This document shows, piece after piece, positions 7,147 through 10,637 of a DNA stretch of 10,637 nucleotides. The translations under genes were made by a program, and so were the position numbers. How positions within the stretch are numbered: the stretch's first letter is position 1; the number at the start of each line of letters is the position of its first letter. The notes beneath the pieces were generated by a model. It was not told where the DNA came from. It was given only the letters and a program-made list of their open reading frames with translations, and searched no databases. Origin of the DNA: Pseudomonadota bacterium (GTDB lineage: Bacteria > Desulfobacterota > Desulfobacteria > Desulfobacterales > Desulfobacteraceae); NCBI GenBank assembly GCA_018812385.1, contig JAHJDU010000207.1:1-10637 (forward strand). Direction: 5' to 3'.

Positions 7147-7507
7147 CTATATAATGGGTCTGTGATAATCAAATCCGGTATGCCGGATCAAAGGCCTGGC
7201 ATTTTCGCTCAAAAAATCAGTCTTTCCTTCTAAGCTCAAGGCCCAGGCCAAAGGCAGGTCCATGTGAAAATGACGGGCAATGTATTCCATATCATGGCTC
7301 TGGGAGAGCAAATTATTAATTTCGCAAAAATTTGCATTATTAATAATTTGAGCAACTCTACCCTGGGCCATCCCCGTTATTTCTGAAATTTGCGGTTAAC
7401 CGATCGCCATGGCTGGTATTGTTACCGAACCAATCCTGACAGCACCAGATTAAACTCTGCACTCCCGCTGTTGAGAACAAAGAGTATTTACTGGAATGTT
7501 TATTCGT
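7147..7507 (-). pseudogene. Frameshifted N-terminal relic of an HTH/ParB-like DNA-methyltransferase-type protein
   Basis: Two minus-strand frames join into one family-like sequence. From about 7507 the upstream frame reads ...QDWFGNNTSHGDRLT, ending near 7394. Shifted by one base, the next frame (from 7392) reads QISEITGMAQGRVAQIINN, then NLLSQSHDMEYIARHFHM and AWALSLEGKTD, ending at a TAG just below 7147. Removing one G (7393) would restore a continuous DRLT-QISEITG with a clear helix-turn-helix. This layout recalls the N-terminus of a family found in anaerobic bacteria, in which such an HTH segment precedes an amino-methyltransferase domain. That assignment is from memory and tentative. No catalytic methyltransferase motif remains and the C-terminal tail is unlike the family. 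No start codon with a ribosome site is visible upstream, because the MqsA-like gene ends immediately before it. Confidence 0.55.
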
Positions 7508-7877
7508 TCATCTGATTCGTTTTATTGGAACCCTTTACTGCCTCTTTCAAGAGATGATCTATATCGTTATGAGACAGTCCTTTTACATAGGCATAGATCA
7601 GCCTGATGAAACGATCATTTGGTTTTGCAAGTTTTTGTTGATTATTCTCCCACCTGGAAAACGTTGATTTATCAATGCCGACATATTCAGCAAAGGTTCT
7701 GGCATTTAACCCTATATTTTTTCTTAAAAATGTAATTTCTTTGCCATTCAGGGCTGTTGGTTTTTTAACTATCATTTGGCCAATTATGGTGTGCAGATCA
7801 ATAATACCAGGGATAGACGGGGAAAACTCTCCACACTTGCACCTATAAACACAAATATCTTCCAGATATACATTCAA
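7500..7877 (-). CDS. MqsA/YgiT-type antitoxin-like HTH regulator (5'-truncated)
   Basis: The 125-residue frame carries LNVYLEDICVYRCKCGE, the end of a YgiT-type zinc-finger domain (CKC at 13-15), followed by a helix-turn-helix of the XRE class: LNGKEITFLRKNIGLNART, then FAEYVGIDKSTFSRWENN. The combination is that of MqsA-like antitoxins, which bind a toxin through the N-terminal part and their own promoter through the HTH. Here the only start for this frame is TTG at 7877, with no ribosome site. A full-length version with an excellent AAGGAG site would start at ATG 7943 but meets TAG at 7895-7893. No DUF4258 or MqsR toxin gene is adjacent, so it is probably an orphan and degenerate regulator. 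Translation from TTG 7877 is possible but unproven. Confidence 0.6.
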   Translation of the reverse strand: MNVYLEDICVYRCKCGEFSPSIPGIIDLHTIIGQMIVKKPTALNGKEITFLRKNIGLNARTFAEYVGIDKSTFSRWENNQQKLAKPNDRFIRLIYAYVKGLSHNDIDHLLKEAVKGSNKTNQMNE

Positions 7878-7892
7878 GCCCTGATTCCAGTG

Positions 7893-7957
7893 CTATATTT
7901 CTTTTGACTCTTTCATTTGAGAATTGTATTCGTGGCAAATCATAGCACCTTCTCCTT
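7893..7957 (-). pseudogene. Original 5' end of the MqsA-like gene, cut by an in-frame TAG
   Basis: AAGGAG (7957-7952) lies eight bases before ATG (7943-7941), an ideal start. The 16 codons read MICHEYNSQMKESKEI and then hit TAG (7895-7893). The frame is the same as that of the HTH protein and continues HWNQGLNVYLED. Family members usually begin with CxxC and have tyrosine near the stop position. Here CHEY lacks the second cysteine, and the stop is one base from a Tyr codon. Two changes in a conserved domain suggest decay. Confidence 0.65.
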
Positions 7958-7978
7958 ACTTCAAAAATTTATCTATTG

Positions 7979-8017
7979 TTTAAACTCCCACCTTACAACG
8001 CTTTTTTCTTGAAGGGT
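7979..8017. repeat. Integrase-tail direct repeat, copy B
   Basis: GCTTTTTTCTTGAAGGGT (8000-8017) is identical to 8621-8638, the 3' end of the integrase gene. Similarity continues on the distal side (CCTTAC at 7991-7996 and TTTAAA at 7980-7985) with the same spacing of CCTTAC to the core. Read on the minus strand it encodes PFKKKA followed by L and a stop, in the same frame as the integrase end. It looks like the tail of a second, otherwise lost integrase copy. Confidence 0.65.
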
Positions 8018-8093
8018 GGGTTCTTCATCGGGAAAGGCGGTTCAGGAAAACCACCCGTTCAAATCGGTTTATAACTCCGACTCTATCCCGGAG
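7987..8093. repeat. Cluster of GC-rich inverted repeats
   Basis: CCCACC (7987-7992) can pair with GGTGGG (8015-8020), while GGGTGG (8014-8019) can instead pair with CCACCC (8051-8056). These are mutually exclusive hairpins. A further stem CTCCG/CGGAG lies at 8075-8079 and 8089-8093, downstream of the hicA stop on the minus strand. The segment is more GC-rich than its surroundings. It may act as a hicA terminator region or be the remains of a mobile-element end. No known family is recognised. Confidence 0.4.
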
Positions 8094-8137
8094 AAATTAT
8101 TATGCCTTCAGAATTTATCAGTTCATCAGGATTACCG

Positions 8138-8356
8138 TTATTCAAATTCTTTCCGAGTCAATCCTGTCTGCCGGATTATTGATTGCAGCGTTCCTTTTCG
8201 AATTTCTGTATGATCCGGCACTGGAACTGAAATTGTACCCTCAGGATTTTTTTTTTGCATTAATACGTGGCTTCCTTTTCTTCGTATTTCTGCAAATCCA
8301 TGATCAGACAAAATTTTGCACACCTCTTTACCGGATAAAACTTTCAGTCTAACCAA
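8138..8356 (-). CDS. hicA: HicA family toxin (mRNA interferase)
   Basis: HicA is a small double-stranded-RNA-binding-fold ribonuclease that cleaves mRNA when not bound by HicB. The protein reads VRLKVLSGKEVCKILSDHGF, then RRKGSHVLM with the catalytic histidine (residue 30 from this start), VPVPDHTEIRKGTLQSIIRQ, and GLTRKEFE. These are the family's GKEV, GSH, VPxH-like and GTL..I.RQ.G landmarks, at normal length. I chose TTG at 8356 because GGAGG (within the hicB codons) lies six bases before it. TTG at 8362 would leave no spacing. The gene then overlaps hicB by 8 bp, implying coupled translation. All key residues are present, so the toxin may be functional. Confidence 0.9.
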   Translation of the reverse strand: MVRLKVLSGKEVCKILSDHGFAEIRRKGSHVLMQKKNPEGTISVPVPDHTEIRKGTLQSIIRQTGLTRKEFE

Positions 8357-8570
8357 TGGCAACCTCCATTTGGGTTATATATATTTCCCCACGTAGCCGG
8401 CCTTCAATTTCTTCCGGCGAAGCACACTCAAGAAACAATTCAAGAGCTTCTTGGAGATTATTTTTGGCTTCACTGACTGTTTCCCCCTGGCTTGCAATAT
8501 CCAGTTCCGGGCATAAGGAGACATACCCTGTTCCCTCTTTCTCAATGATTGCTGTCATATATCGTTTCAT
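8349..8570 (-). CDS. hicB: HicB family antitoxin (short form)
   Basis: HicB neutralises HicA by covering its active site. The 73-residue protein shows the partial RNase-H-like fold of the family: MKRYMTAIIEKEGTGYVSL, CPELDIASQGETVSEAKNNL, then EALELFLE. It ends without the C-terminal DNA-binding domain found in longer HicB proteins, so promoter binding would need another protein or may be absent. The ATG at 8570 has AAAGGA about ten bases upstream. A second ATG (codon 5) is possible. The antitoxin precedes the toxin and their frames overlap. The gene starts 46 bp after the integrase stop, so transcription may come partly from the integrase promoter. Confidence 0.9.
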   Translation of the reverse strand: MKRYMTAIIEKEGTGYVSLCPELDIASQGETVSEAKNNLQEALELFLECASPEEIEGRLRGEIYITQMEVAIG

Positions 8571-8600
8571 AATATATTTTCCTTTCCATGAAATTAATTA

Positions 8601-8638
8601 TTTAAATCCGGCCTTACTATGCTTTTTTCTTGAAGGGT
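8601..8638. repeat. Integrase-tail direct repeat, copy A
   Basis: GCTTTTTTCTTGAAGGGT (8621-8638) matches 8000-8017 exactly. CCTTAC (8612-8617) and TTTAAA (8601-8606) extend the likeness with small differences. This copy covers the last codons (PFKKKA, TAG) of the integrase relic and the start of the hicB leader. Confidence 0.65.
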
Positions 8639-9235
8639 ATAATTTTTTCTTCCTTATGCTCCATGATTGATTTATTAATAGCATTCACAGCTAATGGTAA
8701 TTGATCCGGTGCCAAGTGACTGTATTTTTCTGTAACCTGAATCGTTGAATGACCAAGCACCTTTTGAACAAGATAAAGGCTTATTCCCTGCCTCACCATC
8801 CATGAAGCACATGTATGCCTCATGGTATGGAATGTTACTCTTTCTCGACGATCAGTAACGCCCTGGTTAAATAATTTATTCGCCGCTTGTCGGAAAACTT
8901 GTGATATCTGAGTGGATTTTTTATTCTCCCTGCCAGGATAAACCAACTCATCAGAATTACCCTTGGTCTTAGACTGCATAACCTCTTTTACCCGTTCAGA
9001 CATATGCACAGAACGGTCTTTGCCCTTAGAGTCAATTATATTAAAAATTCCATGTGCAAGGTTAATTTGTGACCATGTGAGTTTAAATATTTCCGATGCC
9101 CTCAATCCACCCTGATTCACAGCTCCTGCCACTCAATTGATACCGGACAGAAAAATACTTATCATGCATGATGCCATGTTTCCGACTGGGATGTTCTTTA
9201 TATCTAACCCCTTTGTCAATCGTAATCCATTTCAT
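8617..9235 (-). pseudogene. Tyrosine-recombinase integrase with internal deletion
   Basis: The 5' fragment starts at ATG 9235 (AAGGGG eight bases upstream) and reads MKWITIDKGVRYKEHPSRKH, then DKYFSVRYQLSG, the arm-type DNA-binding domain typical of island integrases. It runs out at TAA 9085-9083. The overlapping 3' frame, open from 9132 to TAG 8617, is the catalytic domain with every active-site residue: R (GGLRASEIF), K (SKGKDR), HxxR (HTMRHT), H (LGHS) and Y (EKYSHLAP). The core-binding middle domain, roughly 130-170 residues by family length, is missing, and the two parts are joined out of frame near 9110-9132. The gene once moved this island but should now be inactive. Confidence 0.85.
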
Positions 9236-9350
9236 TGTATTTTCCCCTTAATTAAAAAGTCCGCACACTTCAAAAATCCCAGTTTTATCCTAGTTTTTTA
9301 AATGAAATAACTGTAACCTTTGTGAAAGATCGTGATATTTTTTTAGTATC

Positions 9351-9379
9351 AATTTATTTCTAAAATACTGTAATGTCAA
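9351..9379 (-). promoter_or_regulatory. Predicted promoter of the integrase gene
   Basis: On the minus strand a consensus TTGACA (9379-9374) and TAAATT (9356-9351) are separated by 17 bases. Transcription would begin near 9344 and give a leader of about 110 nt to the integrase ATG at 9235. The tandem repeats end exactly at its -35 edge. Confidence 0.5.
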
Positions 9380-9427
9380 TATTAAACTAACATATTAAAC
9401 TATACTATTAAAACTATACTATTATAG
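9380..9427. repeat. Tandem 13-14 bp AT-rich repeat
   Basis: Successive units are TATTAAACTAACA (9380-9392), TATTAAACTATAC (9393-9405), TATTAAAACTATAC (9406-9419) and a partial TATTATAG (9420-9427). The array abuts the -35 box of the predicted integrase promoter. The position suits binding sites for a regulator or an excisionase-like protein, but no protein is known to bind it. Confidence 0.7.
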
Positions 9428-9574
9428 ATCACATTTTAACATATTTTTAAAGGATTGCATTCCTGCAGTTCCCTACCCCGATTCTTCTTGTTCATTAAAT
9501 TCATTGTTGCTGTTCACTTTTTCTTTTGCTATTTTCAACCAGCAGCCTGAGTCAACAATGTGAGGAGATCAGGG

Positions 9575-10090
9575 ATGAATTATTTTTTTCCAGTATTTAT
9601 CATTGCAAGTGTTTTAGTGGTTGTCGTCTACATTTACTTATGGCATCTGCCCCGAAAAAAAAGGAGAACCGAGGATTTGGCAAATAATGCCGCTCGCCTT
9701 GGGTTTACCTTTGAAGGTGATATTTCTGTAAAGCCAAAGGAAAAATTTGCTCCCCTTCGGCTGTTTTGCATCCACCCTCCCGGTATGATGGAAAATGTCA
9801 TCAAATCCAGCAGTCCCCCTTTCTGGATCTTTGATTATGAATACCATATCCCCCGGGACCAGAATGTACGCCAGACGGTTGCAATATTTGAAAAAGCGGC
9901 CGACAGGTGGCCGGCTTTTATTCTTGATAGCAAAGAAAGGGAACGGTTTACTGTTGCAGCCGCGCGGCTGTTAACTCAAAAATTAACCGGCTGGCAGCTC
10001 AACTACAGAAAAATTGATTTTTCCTCTCATCCAAAATTTTCAAAACAATACAATGTGTTTTGCAATGGAAACCCAAAAGACCTGGATTGA
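9575..10090 (+). CDS. Single-helix membrane protein of unknown function, interrupted by TGA
   Basis: I do not recognise the family with certainty. The 171-residue product has one N-terminal membrane helix (residues 2-23, PVFIIASVLVVVVYIYLW), then a basic stretch (RKKRR), so the rest should be cytoplasmic. The soluble part starts NNAARLGFTF and includes FWIFDYEYHI, TVAIFEKAADRWPAFIL and HPKFSKQYNVF. The pattern vaguely resembles DUF3137-like proteins. The ATG at 9575 is chosen over GTG 9560 because GAGGAG lies just before it and the longer start would be poorly placed. The frame stays open after the TGA (10088-10090) for 55 codons to TGA 10256-10258. The longer 226-residue reading seems to be the ancestral protein. 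Confidence 0.6.
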   Translation: MNYFFPVFIIASVLVVVVYIYLWHLPRKKRRTEDLANNAARLGFTFEGDISVKPKEKFAPLRLFCIHPPGMMENVIKSSSPPFWIFDYEYHIPRDQNVRQTVAIFEKAADRWPAFILDSKERERFTVAAARLLTQKLTGWQLNYRKIDFSSHPKFSKQYNVFCNGNPKDLD

Positions 10091-10258
10091 ATTTTAACAC
10101 AACGGGTTCTTGATTTTTTTGTCCGGACACCAGGGTGGAATGTAGAGGCACTGGATCAATGGATCCTTATTTATCAACGCGGAAAATGTATCAAGGCAAA
10201 AGAGCTGGAAACCTTTGTCAAATCAGCATCGCTTATTTCTGAAGTATTTGAAGACTGA
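10091..10258 (+). pseudogene. In-frame 3' continuation of the membrane-protein gene beyond TGA
   Basis: After the TGA the same frame reads ILTQRVLDFFVRTPGWNVEA, then LDQWILIYQRGKCIKAKELE, and ends ISEVFED. It has protein-like composition and fits as the C-terminal helix-strand-helix portion of the domain before it. It has no start codon or ribosome site of its own. A strong inverted repeat follows 14 bases after its stop, as expected for the true gene end. A point nonsense mutation at codon 172 is the simplest reading. Confidence 0.6.
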
Positions 10259-10272
10259 AATCAATTCTTTAT

Positions 10273-10312
10273 CATTTGTCGAAAATGGCAACACTGCCAT
10301 TTTCGACAAATG
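10273..10312. terminator. Perfect 18-bp inverted repeat, probable terminator
   Basis: CATTTGTCGAAAATGGCA (10273-10290) and its exact complement TGCCATTTTCGACAAATG (10295-10312) flank the loop ACAC. It follows the second TGA of the membrane-protein frame by 14 bases. The trailing CATTTTCT is a weak U-tract, so termination efficiency is uncertain. A protein-binding palindrome is the alternative. Confidence 0.6.
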
Positions 10313-10448
10313 CATTTTCTCTACACATTATTCCTGATGCCATTATGATTTTGAATGATGGGGCTGTGTCCTTTAAATAGGGATGAATATTCCGTATCCG
10401 GTCAACAAAAAATCTTGCGAAATATGTTTCCGTGGTATAAGAAAAATT

Positions 10449-10470
10449 ATCCCGCTGGGTTTGACGGGAT
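10449..10470 (+). promoter_or_regulatory. Small hairpin in the leader of the OsmC-family gene
   Basis: ATCCCG (10449-10454) and CGGGAT (10465-10470) form a six-base stem with a ten-base loop, 31 bases before the ATG. It may be a small operator or leader hairpin. No well-spaced promoter was found near it. Confidence 0.25.
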
Positions 10471-10501
10471 TGGACTTAACACATAATGGAGTAAAACAAG
10501 A

Positions 10502-10637
10502 ATGAGCGGATTTAACGTTACCTTTCCCGGCAACAAAAAAATAGATGTTGAATTTAAGAATTATAAGATTAAGACGGACCAGTCAAACAAAAACGGGGGC
10601 GATGAAAGTGCGCCTGAACCCTTTGATATTTTCATCG
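10502..10637 (+). CDS. OsmC family protein (5' part, runs off the right edge)
   Basis: The first 45 codons begin MSGFNVTFPGNKKIDVEFKN and end near SAPEPFDIFI. The PEPFDxF segment is the helix start that precedes the peroxidatic-cysteine region in OsmC/Ohr and YhfA-like proteins, which reduce organic hydroperoxides or act as redox proteins. In complete members a cysteine follows soon after this point, but it lies beyond the window, so activity cannot be judged. The ATG at 10502 has GGAG (10488-10491) with ten-base spacing. It stands apart from the upstream membrane-protein gene by a strong inverted repeat and is probably a separate transcript. Confidence 0.8.
   Translation, partial: MSGFNVTFPGNKKIDVEFKNYKIKTDQSNKNGGDESAPEPFDIFI

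Larger units (their letters stand above)
9236..9574. other. AT-rich control region upstream of the integrase relic
   Basis: No gene is seen in this 339-bp stretch. It contains the integrase promoter (9351-9379) and a tandem repeat (9380-9427), described separately. The 9428-9574 part shows no clear promoter or hairpin. It ends in the GAGGAG ribosome site of the membrane-protein gene. Confidence 0.5.

Noticed and set aside
7893..7895. In-frame TAG as a pyrrolysine codon
   Set aside because: Pyrrolysine occurs mainly in methylamine methyltransferases. An antitoxin-like gene with a second damaged zinc-finger residue is better explained by decay.
8102..8182. 26-codon plus-strand frame with GGAG before ATG
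   Set aside because: It overlaps the 3' end of hicA on the other strand and has no recognisable domain. The GGAG is one arm of a hairpin.
8356..8670. Plus-strand open frame of 104 codons across hicB and the integrase end
   Set aside because: It is antisense to hicB and the integrase tail, with no ribosome site and serine-rich composition typical of a shadow frame.
9380..9427. Tandem repeat as a CRISPR array or replication iterons
   Set aside because: Units are contiguous without spacers, too short for CRISPR repeats, and no replication initiator gene is near.
10088..10090. In-frame TGA as a selenocysteine codon
   Set aside because: Selenoproteins are common in this kind of bacterium, but no convincing SECIS-like hairpin follows the TGA, and the surrounding residues (KDLD and ILTQ) do not resemble a redox site. 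A nonsense mutation is simpler.

Overview
The window looks like the chromosome of a moderately AT-rich Gram-negative bacterium, most likely a sulfate-reducing Desulfobacterota (Desulfobacterales-type). That placement is inferred from the style of the housekeeping proteins, an orphan LarE and the kind of relic genes present. It is not proven by any single marker.

Positions 1-4953 hold a housekeeping block on the minus strand. In transcription order it is coaE (dephospho-CoA kinase), rho (termination factor), rpmE (ribosomal protein L31), prfA (release factor 1), prmC (methyltransferase that modifies the release-factor GGQ loop) and the 5' part of rpsB (ribosomal protein S2), which runs off the left edge. 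prfA and prmC overlap by 8 bp and are functionally paired. A good promoter precedes rho. A hairpin plus T-tract between rpmE and prfA ends almost at the prfA start codon, suggesting termination or attenuation inside the block.

Positions 5090-6692 hold ndk on the plus strand facing a two-gene minus-strand unit: an ABM-domain protein, then larE. A strong bidirectional terminator separates them, and larE ends inside it. Next comes tRNA-Gln(CUG), with a textbook promoter and its own terminator (6795-6966).

Positions 6967-9574 form an accessory, decaying island next to the tRNA gene. It carries a frameshifted N-terminal relic that resembles an HTH/ParB-like DNA-methyltransferase; an MqsA/YgiT-type antitoxin-like regulator whose original 5' end is cut by an in-frame TAG; an intact-looking hicB-hicA toxin-antitoxin pair; and a tyrosine-integrase gene with an internal deletion. 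The last 18 bases of the integrase reading frame recur about 620 bp away, just upstream of the MqsA-like gene, so each copy of the integrase tail is followed by a toxin-antitoxin-type gene. A tandem 13-14 bp AT-rich repeat abuts the predicted integrase promoter.

Positions 9575-10637 hold a one-helix membrane protein whose frame continues for 55 codons past an in-frame TGA to a second stop. That stop is followed closely by a perfect 18-bp inverted repeat. The 5' end of an OsmC-family gene runs off the right edge.

I see no CRISPR array, complete insertion sequence or clearly new multi-gene system. The most unusual material is the relic island with duplicated integrase tails and the two genes interrupted by in-frame stops.
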